The notes beneath the pieces are model-generated. The model did not search any database. It was not told the origin of the DNA and saw only the letters and a list, made by a program, of their open reading frames with translations. DNA of 64,000 bases from contig CAWFAS010000003.1 of the NCBI GenBank assembly GCA_963813895.1, positions 124,001 through 188,000 on the forward strand, in the 5' to 3' direction. The position numbers and the translations under genes are program-made. Origin of the DNA: DASZWJ01 sp963813895 (GTDB taxonomy: Bacteria > Pseudomonadota > Gammaproteobacteria > JAURND01). Position 1 is the stretch's first letter; every line of letters begins with the position of its first letter. Positions 51,832 through 60,618 of this stretch are shown here, in pieces.

Positions 51832-51854
51832 TACTGACCTATTATTAAATTTGG

Positions 51855-52373
51855 CTATGCTTCTTTATCTTGTAGACGCATATGTTTGCGTCGCTGCGCT
51901 TCTGCATTACGCAATTCACGTCGTTGCTGAGCTTCCTTAAAACGTCTTTTTTCAAAAAAGGTTTCCGGAATAACCTGTGGGATTTCAACGGGGCGCTGAT
52001 TTTCATCAACTGCTACAAAAGTAAAATAAGCTGAAACTATATGTTTTTTTTCGCCAGTACGATGATTTTCTGCAATAACCTTAGCGCCAATCTCCATTGA
52101 GGTTTTCCACACCCGATTAATCGATGCTTTGAACACCAGAATATCACCACGATTTGCAGGTTCAAGAAAATGCATGGAATCCACTGAAACAGTCACACAA
52201 ACTCGACCTGTATGTCTTTCAGCTACCACAGAGCATATACGATCTAAAGTAGACATCACCAGCCCCCCGAAAACAGTATTATTAGAATTCAAATCATTGG
52301 GGAAAACACGATAAACATGATCATGGACAGCTGATTCGCTAATCTTTTTTGGTTCAAGCATTACGGATGTCAT
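51855..52373 (-). CDS. Acyl-CoA thioesterase (hotdog fold, YciA-like)
   Basis: A 172-residue hotdog-fold protein. VYRVFPNDLNSNNTVFGGLVMSTLDRICSVVAERHTGR carries the conserved Asn/Gly region and CVTVSVDSMHFLEPANRGDILVF the active-site strand, as in acyl-CoA hydrolases of the YciA/BACH group. A basic Arg/Gln-rich tail of about 30 residues is an addition to the usual domain. The ATG at 52373 lies behind GGGAA; the longer frame to 52484 is not supported. Confidence 0.85.
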   Translation of the reverse strand: MTSVMLEPKKISESAVHDHVYRVFPNDLNSNNTVFGGLVMSTLDRICSVVAERHTGRVCVTVSVDSMHFLEPANRGDILVFKASINRVWKTSMEIGAKVIAENHRTGEKKHIVSAYFTFVAVDENQRPVEIPQVIPETFFEKRRFKEAQQRRELRNAEAQRRKHMRLQDKEA

Positions 52374-52530
52374 ATGCATTTCCCGGGCTAATGTTGGTGG
52401 TGTGGGATACTTAACTTCAATTCTGAGCGTAGTGAAAGATGGTGGAATAAGTATAGTTATTTCAAAAAACTTTTGACCTGGCAATTTAGTTTGATATACT
52501 CATGCCCTCTTTACCACCCCCTTAAGTCTT

Positions 52531-52614
52531 GCCGGAGTGGCGAAATTGGTAGACGCGCCAGACTCAAAATCTGGTAGTGGCGACACTGTGTCGGTTCGAG
52601 TCCGACCTCCGGCA
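52531..52614 (+). tRNA. tRNA-Leu (CAA)
   Basis: A class II tRNA: acceptor GCCGGAG/CTCCGGC, discriminator A, anticodon loop CTCAAAA (anticodon CAA), long variable arm, T-loop GTTCGAGTC. CCA is not encoded. Its 3' end is only 2 bp from the stop codon of the convergent SPOR gene. Confidence 0.96.
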
Positions 52615-52616
52615 CA

Positions 52617-53516
52617 TCAAAATGATAATGCTTCATCCCGAGCTTTGCTGGCAGTCTTTTTACTACTGGCTTTACCTTTTGTCTTGGTAGTGGCCTTGCT
52701 GCTAGCCGGAGACTGACCATTTTCAATTAATTTAACAAATGGGTTTTTAGCTCGTACAGGCGCAGGCAAAGTAACAATCGCTGCCTGAGCTTCAGCACGC
52801 GTTTTATAATCTCCATAAACCAATACATACCAATTCTTGCCTTTATGTTTACTTTGAACATATTTGGCGTTGCCCTGCAAGTTATAGGTATTAATATAAT
52901 TATCTATCTGAGCTTTGTTGCTAGTACCCAATAATTGTATGGTGTAATAATGCCCAACAGGTGCTTTTGTTGCAGGCTGAGTGTTGGTTGACTCGGAGAT
53001 GGTTGCGGGTGGAGTAGTGGCTGTACTCGGGGAACTACTATTAGTGGTGGTCGTAGTTTTTTTACGCGTTGAAGAGACTGCATTTACACTAGTATTAGAT
53101 ACCGACCCAAAATTATCTTGCGTTGTCTGATAGCCTACATCCTGCTGAGGGGGAACGGGAGTATTTTGCCCGAGTAATGCCATAGCGTTGATTGCCTGGC
53201 TTTGCCCCTGAACTGCGGCGCGTTTTATCCAGTTCAAGGCAGTGGTTGTATTTCGCGGCATATTTTTACCATAATAATACATATAACCCAATGCATATTG
53301 CGCATCGGGATCCCCTGCTTCCGCTGCCTGCTGTAATTGGTCCACAGTTAAATTATTGACCTGTATTTGACTTGGCTGCAAATTGGCTTGCTGTGCTTGC
53401 AACAATGGGCTAAAGCATAGCAAAAGTATTACTGCAATAATTCGATAAAGACGCAACGGCATTGATATAACAAAGCGATACCCTGAAATAGTGAAATGGT
53501 TCACTGATCTCTCCAT
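52617..53516 (-). CDS. Sel1-repeat and SPOR-domain envelope protein
   Basis: A 299-residue protein from ATG 53516 (GGAGGAG 6 nt ahead). An N-terminal signal or membrane segment (YRIIAVILLLCFSPLLQA), one Sel1-like repeat (AEAGDPDAQYALGYMYYYGKNMPRN and a partial second), a Thr/Ser-rich linker, and a C-terminal SPOR domain (YYTIQLLGTSNKAQIDNYI ... NWYVLVYGDYKTRAEAQAAI). SPOR domains bind denuded peptidoglycan at the septum, so this is probably a division- or wall-associated periplasmic protein. A short basic tail follows the domain. Confidence 0.82.
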   Translation of the reverse strand: MERSVNHFTISGYRFVISMPLRLYRIIAVILLLCFSPLLQAQQANLQPSQIQVNNLTVDQLQQAAEAGDPDAQYALGYMYYYGKNMPRNTTTALNWIKRAAVQGQSQAINAMALLGQNTPVPPQQDVGYQTTQDNFGSVSNTSVNAVSSTRKKTTTTTNSSSPSTATTPPATISESTNTQPATKAPVGHYYTIQLLGTSNKAQIDNYINTYNLQGNAKYVQSKHKGKNWYVLVYGDYKTRAEAQAAIVTLPAPVRAKNPFVKLIENGQSPASSKATTKTKGKASSKKTASKARDEALSF

Positions 53517-53700
53517 CAAAAACTCCTCCATCTTTAACCTTAGCAATCTTCAAGACAAGGGAAGGTAGGAAATAAATATAAGACACTTAGGGCTTGTCCA
53601 AAAATAACTTCTCATTCTTAGAAGTTTTCCCGACCGCGTTCCTAATTTTCAGGATATGCGCATTTCCCTAACGCTCAAGCTTCCTTAGTGTCCTTGTATT

Positions 53701-54798
53701 TTATTTGGCCGGTTTTTTACCAATATAGACCGAACCTGGACGAATAATGCGATTGTGTTCGGCTTGTTCTAAAATTTGTGCGCTCCAACCGGCAATACGT
53801 CCTGTACAAAAAGTAGGCGTATACAAATCTTTGGGAATATTGATAGTTCTTAACACCCCGGCAGCCCAAAATTCAAGATTAGTAAACAATTTTCTACCCG
53901 GTTTATATTCCTTCAATAATTCTATTGCCTTGTCTTCTACAGCTAAACTGAGCTTGAACATGGCATTATCTGCAGAGAATTGTTTAACGATGGCTTTGAG
54001 GGCTACAGCGCGGGGATCATAAGTTTTATAGACTCGATGGCCAAACCCCATAATACGCTCGCCTTTATCTAACTGTGACCTTATCCAAGCTTCCGCGTGT
54101 TCTTCAGAGCCTATTTCATCCAACATATTTTCCACTTCTGAAGGGGCGCCTCCATGCAAGGGTCCCTTAAGAGCGCCAATGGCAGCCACAATTGCTGAAA
54201 CAAAATCACCTTGTGTAGAAGTTACGACGCGCGCTGTAAATGTAGAAGCATTCATATCATGGTCAGCAGCCAACATCAGATACGTTTCCAATGCACGCAA
54301 ATGTGAGTGTTCGGGTTTTTTACCCATCAACATATATAAATAGTTTTCAACGTGGCCTAAGGATGGATCCGGTAGTATTTCTTTTTCACCTTTCAGATTA
54401 TGGTAGTAATAAGCAATAATAGTAGGAGCTTTAGCCAAAATCTCAACTGCCTGGGATTGGGTCGGAGGCCAACTGGCTCCTTGAACTTTTAGCGACGACA
54501 CAGCTGTACGCAATACGCTCATGCAATCCATATCCCGTGGCAAATTCTTTATGACGCTCTTTACATAATCTGGAAGCTCGCGGTGCTTAGCCAACATATT
54601 CTTGAAATCTTCACTTTCTTCCGGTGTAGGGTACCTACTGTTCCACAGTAAATAGGCGATATCTTCAAATGATCTTTCTTTGATAGCATTTTCTACTAGT
54701 TCGCCACGATAAATTAATTGACCATTTTCGCCATCAATACATGAAATTTTAGTTTCAGCAACCGCAACGCCTTCTAAGCCTACTCGTAGTTCATCCAT
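53701..54798 (-). CDS. Citrate/2-methylcitrate synthase, short type
   Basis: A 365-residue citrate synthase. GPLHGGAPSEV and GFGHRVYKTYDPRA carry the two catalytic His. In the third site the sequence is TNLEFWAAGVL, with Glu where classical enzymes have Asp (NVDF); actinobacterial CitA-like enzymes also show Glu here. It lacks the N-terminal domain of the large hexameric enzymes of enterics. It may make citrate or 2-methylcitrate; with prpB elsewhere in the window, the latter is possible. The start is a standard ATG. Confidence 0.9.
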   Translation of the reverse strand: MDELRVGLEGVAVAETKISCIDGENGQLIYRGELVENAIKERSFEDIAYLLWNSRYPTPEESEDFKNMLAKHRELPDYVKSVIKNLPRDMDCMSVLRTAVSSLKVQGASWPPTQSQAVEILAKAPTIIAYYYHNLKGEKEILPDPSLGHVENYLYMLMGKKPEHSHLRALETYLMLAADHDMNASTFTARVVTSTQGDFVSAIVAAIGALKGPLHGGAPSEVENMLDEIGSEEHAEAWIRSQLDKGERIMGFGHRVYKTYDPRAVALKAIVKQFSADNAMFKLSLAVEDKAIELLKEYKPGRKLFTNLEFWAAGVLRTINIPKDLYTPTFCTGRIAGWSAQILEQAEHNRIIRPGSVYIGKKPAK

Positions 54799-54953
54799 TT
54801 TTAACCCTCAATTCGATTTTAGTTAAGTTTTTACCAATGACGATTATTGTATACTCTAAGCCCAAATGATATCTACCCCTAAACTTAATAACTTGAATGC
54901 CTTCAATTAAGAGGCCAGGTATACTAGCTAGAACTGATAACCCGGACAAAATC

Positions 54954-56189
54954 ATGAATCCAGATGCCAATAGACGCATCAAAACCATTGATGCCTACGT
55001 TGAAAACAAAATAACTGAACAACTAATTCCAGGGGCTGTGGTATTGATTTCCAGCCGGGGTCAAATCATACATGAGGCCGCATATGGCTTTTCTCAACTG
55101 TTCTATCTCGATAAACTACTATTCAGTGCTACCGATCAGCCTTATCCCAAAAAAATAGCCGCTGGGATTAAGCCCCTGGCTCTGCCGCAGCGCATGATGA
55201 CAGACCAGGTTTTTGACATGGCCTCTGTGACCAAAGTATTAGCAACTGCGTTTGCCATTATGCTACTACTAGAGGCAGAAAGGCTTACCCTAAATGACCC
55301 ATTAAAACTATATTTGCCGGAATTTAATACTGAAGATAAGCGCGATATTACTATTGATCAGTTAATAACTCACTGTGGTGGATTTATTCCCTGGATACCC
55401 CTTTATTATTATGCCGAAAATCGTAAAGACGCCATTGCTTATATTGCTCAATATCCATTATCTTATCCTCCTGGCACTAAAACGTTATATAGCGATTTGA
55501 ACTATCTCATTTTAGGCTATCTGATTGAACAAATAACGGGTGAATCTCTAGATAGTTTTATTTACACGCATCTATTTAAACCACTAAATTTATCCCGTAC
55601 TACATTTAATCCAGACCCAAATAAACTTAATTTGGTTGCTACATCGCACGGAAATCCCTATGAATACCATTTAATCGCTAGCAATAAATTTGGCAGCAAA
55701 CAACCAGAAGATGTCAGAAAATTTACTAAGTGGCGGGATTATACTTTAGTGGGAGAAGTCAATGATGGTAATGCATTTCATGCTTTTCAGGGCATAGCAG
55801 GACATTCAGGCCTGTTTGCTACAGCAACCGAAGTCAATACCTTATTAGAATTAATTAATCAGCGGGGATATTTTAATAACATCAGCATTATTAATAGACA
55901 CATTATCGATCATTTGGTGGATAGCGGTACGCTAAATTTTTGTCTAGGCTGGAAGACATTAAATCACGAGTATTATTCAATCTTGAGCCAAACAGATTGG
56001 GCTGATGAAAGAATGATTGGCCATAGCGGATTTAGTGGTACTTGGGTAGCCTGCTTCCCTAACAAAGGGTTTAATCTAATTCTATTGACTAATAGACAGA
56101 ATTTAGGATTAAACAAAGCAGGTACTTATAACGATTTATTTGAATTTAAAAAAGAAATCTTACGTCTAGGGCTTATTTTTTCTCAATGA
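54954..56189 (+). CDS. Serine hydrolase of the beta-lactamase/EstB family
   Basis: A 411-residue protein with SxxK in FDMASVTKVLAT, the Tyr motif TLYSDLNYLILG, and a HSG box (GHSGFSGTW) in place of KTG. This is the class C-like penicillin-recognising/esterase fold; substrates range from esters to D-Ala peptides and the role is unknown. No clear signal peptide is visible from either start, so it may be cytoplasmic. ATG 54954 is used; an upstream ATG (54897) adds 19 residues and cannot be excluded. It overlaps convergent msrB by 17 bp. Confidence 0.82.
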   Translation: MNPDANRRIKTIDAYVENKITEQLIPGAVVLISSRGQIIHEAAYGFSQLFYLDKLLFSATDQPYPKKIAAGIKPLALPQRMMTDQVFDMASVTKVLATAFAIMLLLEAERLTLNDPLKLYLPEFNTEDKRDITIDQLITHCGGFIPWIPLYYYAENRKDAIAYIAQYPLSYPPGTKTLYSDLNYLILGYLIEQITGESLDSFIYTHLFKPLNLSRTTFNPDPNKLNLVATSHGNPYEYHLIASNKFGSKQPEDVRKFTKWRDYTLVGEVNDGNAFHAFQGIAGHSGLFATATEVNTLLELINQRGYFNNISIINRHIIDHLVDSGTLNFCLGWKTLNHEYYSILSQTDWADERMIGHSGFSGTWVACFPNKGFNLILLTNRQNLGLNKAGTYNDLFEFKKEILRLGLIFSQ

Positions 56190-56595
56190 ACTTCAAAGAT
56201 GCCGAATTGATACAGTAGCGTAATCCAGTAGGCTGTGGCCCATCTTCAAAGACATGACCCAGGTGGGCATCGCATTGGCTACACAATACTTCTAGTCGGC
56301 GCATACCATGTGAATTATCTGACTGGGTGGCGATGTTTTCTTGACTTTTTGGGGATGAAAAACTTGGCCATCCACAACCAGAATCAAATTTATCATCTGA
56401 ATTGAATAAAATAGCGCCACAACATACACAGCGGTATTCCCCCGAATCATGCTTATCCCAAAACTCACCGGTGAAGGCTCGCTCTGTACCCTTTTGGCGG
56501 GTGACTGCATATTGTTCAGGAGTCAGTTCTTGCTGCCATTCTGCATCAGTTTTCTTTAATTTATTAGCTATTCGAAAATGATCTGAATATGTCAT
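56173..56595 (-). CDS. msrB: Peptide-methionine (R)-S-oxide reductase MsrB
   Basis: A 140-residue MsrB. Zinc pairs CVCC and CSQC, substrate motif FDSGCGWPSFSSP and catalytic Cys in GLRYCINSASL. It reduces R-methionine sulfoxide in damaged proteins. Its start overlaps the end of rseP by 32 bp in another frame. Confidence 0.95.
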   Translation of the reverse strand: MTYSDHFRIANKLKKTDAEWQQELTPEQYAVTRQKGTERAFTGEFWDKHDSGEYRCVCCGAILFNSDDKFDSGCGWPSFSSPKSQENIATQSDNSHGMRRLEVLCSQCDAHLGHVFEDGPQPTGLRYCINSASLKFIEKK

Positions 56596-57934
56596 TAAGG
56601 GTAGCCTGCATCATTATTAAAATTAGAAATAAAAATCCCAACCGTATAATTAAAATCTGCAATATAGGCGAAAGCGGCCGACGGATTATTCCTTCAATGA
56701 CAAAAAACAAGATGTGGCCACCATCCAATCCTGGAATAGGTAAAATATTTACTAAGGCCAGCATCAAGCTCAACAAACCTAAAAATCCAATATAAATTAC
56801 CAAGCCTTGCTGAAAGGCGAATGAAGAGGTTTGGTAAATTGAGATGGGTCCACCTAAACTTTGAGTTGAAACTTGGCCCTTCACCATTTTTGCCAGTACT
56901 ACAAAGTTAAATTTAGCCAGCGTTTCAATTTCATATAATGACTGTAATAAAGCGGGCCCAGATGAGTATTTTAATTGGTATTTCATGCCTGATGGCCAGG
57001 TCACAGCCACTGGCGCCACACCGATATAACCGGTCCATTTAAATCGCGATAATTTCCTGCCTATGTTTACATTCAGAGTAATCTGCTGCTGTCCTCGCTC
57101 TAGGGTTATCTGGACTGTTTGCCCAGGACGACTATAGATTTGATTCAGAATGTCAGTCCAATTCGTCACTTTCTGCCCAGCGATTGTTAGCACACGATCT
57201 CCTACATGTAGGCCAGCATCAGCTGCGGGTGTCCCGGAACTCACCACCCCTATCACAGGCGGAATATTGGGTTGATAAGGTATTATACCCAAGCTCTTAA
57301 CGGGATCAGGTTGCAGACCATTTAGGCTCCAATTGTTTAGCCGTAAAGTATAGGTTTGAGGCGCTGCTCCTAGGTTCTTACGCGCGCTTATTAATAAATC
57401 TCCCGAATCTCCGACTCTAGATATTAATACGATATTAATTTTGGACCAATTGACTGTAGGTTGACCATCGACACTTACAATTTCAGCCCCCCGGGGAATT
57501 CCGCTCTGTTCGGCAATAGATTTAGGCACAATCTCACCTATTACTGGCCTTACCCGTTCTACTCCTATCATCCACATAAGCCAAAAAGCCAATATGGCAA
57601 ACACCACATTGATCCCGGGGCCGGCCAAAACAATAAGCATACGTTTAAATACCGATTGACGGTTAAATGCTCGCGGCTTGTCCTCCTCAGAAACTTCCCC
57701 GCCATCACGCTCGTCCAAAAGCCTGACATAACCGCCTAACGGCAAGAGGGCTATAACGTATTCTGTACCCTCCCGGCCACACCAGCGCACTAATGGACGG
57801 CCAAAACCTACAGAAAATCTTACTACCTTAACGCCAAGCCTCCGGGCCACCCAAAAATGTCCAAACTCGTGCACTGTCACCAGTAGTAGGACTGAAACCA
57901 GAAATATTAGCAAATTAATCAGAAATTGTATCAT
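56564..57934 (-). CDS. rseP: Site-2 metalloprotease RseP
   Basis: A 456-residue membrane protease. HEFGH in VTVHEFGHFWVARRLG (residues ~20-26) is the zinc motif; two tandem PDZ domains follow (around residues 125-180 and 220-280) and NILPIPGLDGGHILFF near the C-terminus holds the LDG motif. It cleaves anti-sigma factors such as RseA inside the membrane to release sigma-E, and removes remnant signal peptides. Bam/Lpx genes usually follow rseP; here msrB does. Confidence 0.95.
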   Translation of the reverse strand: MIQFLINLLIFLVSVLLLVTVHEFGHFWVARRLGVKVVRFSVGFGRPLVRWCGREGTEYVIALLPLGGYVRLLDERDGGEVSEEDKPRAFNRQSVFKRMLIVLAGPGINVVFAILAFWLMWMIGVERVRPVIGEIVPKSIAEQSGIPRGAEIVSVDGQPTVNWSKINIVLISRVGDSGDLLISARKNLGAAPQTYTLRLNNWSLNGLQPDPVKSLGIIPYQPNIPPVIGVVSSGTPAADAGLHVGDRVLTIAGQKVTNWTDILNQIYSRPGQTVQITLERGQQQITLNVNIGRKLSRFKWTGYIGVAPVAVTWPSGMKYQLKYSSGPALLQSLYEIETLAKFNFVVLAKMVKGQVSTQSLGGPISIYQTSSFAFQQGLVIYIGFLGLLSLMLALVNILPIPGLDGGHILFFVIEGIIRRPLSPILQILIIRLGFLFLILIMMQATLNDIFRSFSNS

Positions 57935-58187
57935 AATAGAAATTGATTAAGGGAATACCCTATTTTACCATAAAGTAGGAATTCAGGGCACTAGAAATTA
58001 TTCAAAAATGTAAATGCTTAATATTACCCCTATTCAACCACGCCCTAAATGGCGAGAATGACTTTCAACAACCCCTCTCAAGGAGGTAGGCTACATTCAA
58101 GACGCTACTTGATTTTGACAGGCTCAGTTAAAGCTTATAAGCTATATCTAACTTAGTTCATATTATAAAAGGAATTATTTTGCTTAC

Positions 58188-58859
58188 ATGCAGTCCATTA
58201 TGATACAACCCCCGCCACTTTGTGAGAATTTTACCATGGCATCAAAAGAACAATTAATCACCTGGCTGATACGTCATGCCGAAAGTACCGCCAATGTTGG
58301 GATTTTCAAGCATCCGCCAGCGGAGATACCTTTAACTTTAAAAGGACATCACCAAGCAGAGCAACTAGCCAAATCAATACCTACCTGCCCAGATTTAATC
58401 GTTATTTCGCCTTTTCAACGCACCTATATGTCTGCGGCGCCCATGATGCACCGCTGGGAAGATGTCCCCGTAGAAACCTGGCCTATCCAAGAACTTACTT
58501 ACCTTTCGCCCATCAAATACCACAGCGCCAGCCCTTCGCAACAGCAACAGATGGTTGATAAATATTGGCAAAATGCGGATCCCTCCTATTGTGATGGTGA
58601 TGGCGCTGAATCTTTTGCAGACTTTATTAACCGTTTACAGGTTTTTTATCAACGTTTGCTTGCCAGTCAAGGTTTCATAGTAGTCGTTGGTCATGGACAT
58701 TTTTTAAAAGCGTTTCAGCTAGGATTACAACAAGGCTTTACTGCCTCAGGCAACTGGATGAAGCAGTTTCGAGCTAGAGAAGCAGCAAAACCACTGATGA
58801 ATGGGGAAATAATTAAACTTACACTACAGCAAAAAGAATTTATTGAAGCATCCGTATAA
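58188..58859 (+). CDS. Histidine phosphatase superfamily protein
   Basis: A 223-residue protein with the RHG motif in WLIRHAESTAN, the phosphate-pocket ISPFQRTYMSA and the second His in VVVGHGHFLKAF. This is the phosphoglycerate-mutase-like phosphatase fold; the substrate is unknown. The start is uncertain: ATG 58236 (MASKEQL) gives a tighter domain; ATG 58188 has AAAGGA about 14 nt ahead. Confidence 0.85.
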   Translation: MQSIMIQPPPLCENFTMASKEQLITWLIRHAESTANVGIFKHPPAEIPLTLKGHHQAEQLAKSIPTCPDLIVISPFQRTYMSAAPMMHRWEDVPVETWPIQELTYLSPIKYHSASPSQQQQMVDKYWQNADPSYCDGDGAESFADFINRLQVFYQRLLASQGFIVVVGHGHFLKAFQLGLQQGFTASGNWMKQFRAREAAKPLMNGEIIKLTLQQKEFIEASV

Positions 58860-58870
58860 AATAAACCACC

Positions 58871-58959
58871 TGTAACTATTCAGCACAGATTGGCTTCCTC
58901 CCCGCCCCTTGTCCTATGCGAGACAAGGGGCAAAAGGGAGTTCTGGACACAGCTGTAGT
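58871..58959. repeat. ATTCAGCA/GGGAG palindromic repeat
   Basis: GTAACTATTCAGCACAG at one end and a degraded inverse (GACACAGCTGTAG) at the other, with a hairpin CCCCTTGTC/GACAAGGGG in the middle (about 58905-58930). Same family as 18581-18667. Confidence 0.65.
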
Positions 58960-59062
58960 CGACATAAAATCTGTTTCTTGCTACCCTATAGGTAACAAGT
59001 TTTCTTACAGGTTCCCATTGGCCAGCTGGCACCTTGGCCAATTCAAACGGCTTCGCCACTTA

Positions 59063-59243
59063 GGGGGTGTGCAATAATAACTTTTCACTTTTAGTGCTTA
59101 TATTAGGCTCATCTTTGAATGTTTTATCCCTAAGAAAAATGTGCGCATAGTCGTTCTATGTAAGCGTTTTTCTTAGGGAGAAAGCATTCAAAGATGAGCC
59201 TAAGATGAGTGCTAAAAGTGAAAAGTTATTATTGCACAACCCC
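59063..59243 (+). repeat. 181-bp palindromic element, copy 3
   Basis: Same length, ends and centre orientation as the copy at 9429, with one change in the left end (GGGGGTGTGCAATAATAAC). Flanked by TTA at 59060-59062 and 59244-59246. It lies between the histidine phosphatase gene and rlmD, 43 bp before the rlmD start. The rest of 58960-59062 holds no gene. Confidence 0.85.
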
Positions 59244-59286
59244 TTAAGCAAGTGACCAGCTAATCATGAAATTATACTAAAAATTT

Positions 59287-60618
59287 ATGTCTAAAACTCC
59301 ATCAAAACTTTCTTCCTTGCCCCCGATCACCGCTCAGGTTAATGGACTTAGCCACGAGGGACGCGGCATTACTTCTATCAATGGCAAAGTGACTTTTTTA
59401 TTAGGCGGCCTGCCTGGAGAAACTGTTAAATTTATATATCAAAAAAAGCATGGGCAATATGATGAAGGCCAGGTTACGGAAGTACTTGAAAGTTCCCCCG
59501 AGCGCGTTAACCCTGTATGCGAGCATTTTGGCGATTGCGGTGGTTGCCGTCTGCAACACCTATCGCATCAGGCACAAATAGTTACCAAGCAGCAGTTATT
59601 TCTAGATCAGTTAAAACATCAGGCGGGAACGCAACCACAAACCCTACTGCCGGCATTGACCAGTGCTGCCACAGGCTATCGGCATAAAGCGCGTTTAGGC
59701 GTAAAATTTGTGCGCGCTAAAAATAAAGTGCTAGTGGGATTTCATGAGATCAATGGCCGTTATCTAGCAGATATGCAGAGTTGTGCTGTATTACATCCTG
59801 CGATTGGCCAGAAAATTACTCACCTCAGCACCTTGATACAAAGCCTTGAAGCTTATCAGACTATCCCACAGATTGAAGTGGCTATAAGCGATACCACCGT
59901 GGCACTGATATTCAGACATCTACAGCCCTTATCTTTGCACGATGAAGATAAACTGATCAATTTTGCGCGGCAAGAAGACCTGCACATCTATTTGCAGCCG
60001 GGAGGTATAACCACGGTGCATCGCCTCTGGCCTGAGGGAAAAGATGATCTACTTAGCTATCGATTGGCTGCAAATAATATAGAAATACTTTTCCATCCCA
60101 GCGACTTCACTCAAGTTAATCCGCAAATAAACCAGCAGATGGTTTTGCAAGCCCTACAATTATTAAATCCTAATGCCAATGAACGCTTGTTAGACTTATT
60201 TTGTGGGTTAGGTAACTTTACTCTACCACTTGCCCGACATTGCCATCATATTATTGGTGTGGAAGGTGCTGCCGCCTTAGTTGAGCGCGCCCAGCAAAAT
60301 GCGATACACAACCAAATACCTAACGCGCAATTTTATGCAGCTGACTTGACACAAAACCTAACTGAGAAGGCGTGGGCACAAAATTCTTTTGATAAAATTT
60401 TACTTGACCCACCCCGCACTGGCGCTCTAGAGGTAGTAAAACAACTCCCCGCACTAAATCCCCAAGCCATTTTATATGTTTCATGCAATCCCGCCACTTT
60501 GGCTAGAGACGCCAAGGAATTAGTGCAAAGAGGCTATAAATTAACAAAAGCTGGGATAATGGATATGTTTCCACATACCAGCCATGTAGAATCCATGGCG
60601 CTATTTGAAAAAGCTTAA
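59287..60618 (+). CDS. rlmD: 23S rRNA (uracil-1939-C5)-methyltransferase RlmD
   Basis: A 443-residue RlmD. A TRAM RNA-binding domain occupies the first ~70 residues, [4Fe-4S] ligands C78, C84 and C87 sit in CEHFGDCGGC, the SAM motif is LDLFCGLGNFTLPLA, and the catalytic Cys is in LYVSCNPATLARD. It methylates U1939 of 23S rRNA. It precedes relA with a 14-bp overlap, the classic rumA-relA pair. Confidence 0.95.
   Translation: MSKTPSKLSSLPPITAQVNGLSHEGRGITSINGKVTFLLGGLPGETVKFIYQKKHGQYDEGQVTEVLESSPERVNPVCEHFGDCGGCRLQHLSHQAQIVTKQQLFLDQLKHQAGTQPQTLLPALTSAATGYRHKARLGVKFVRAKNKVLVGFHEINGRYLADMQSCAVLHPAIGQKITHLSTLIQSLEAYQTIPQIEVAISDTTVALIFRHLQPLSLHDEDKLINFARQEDLHIYLQPGGITTVHRLWPEGKDDLLSYRLAANNIEILFHPSDFTQVNPQINQQMVLQALQLLNPNANERLLDLFCGLGNFTLPLARHCHHIIGVEGAAALVERAQQNAIHNQIPNAQFYAADLTQNLTEKAWAQNSFDKILLDPPRTGALEVVKQLPALNPQAILYVSCNPATLARDAKELVQRGYKLTKAGIMDMFPHTSHVESMALFEKA

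Noticed and set aside
52511..52726. Minus-strand frame over tRNA-Leu (CAA)
   Set aside because: It translates the tRNA complement and part of the SPOR gene in another frame.
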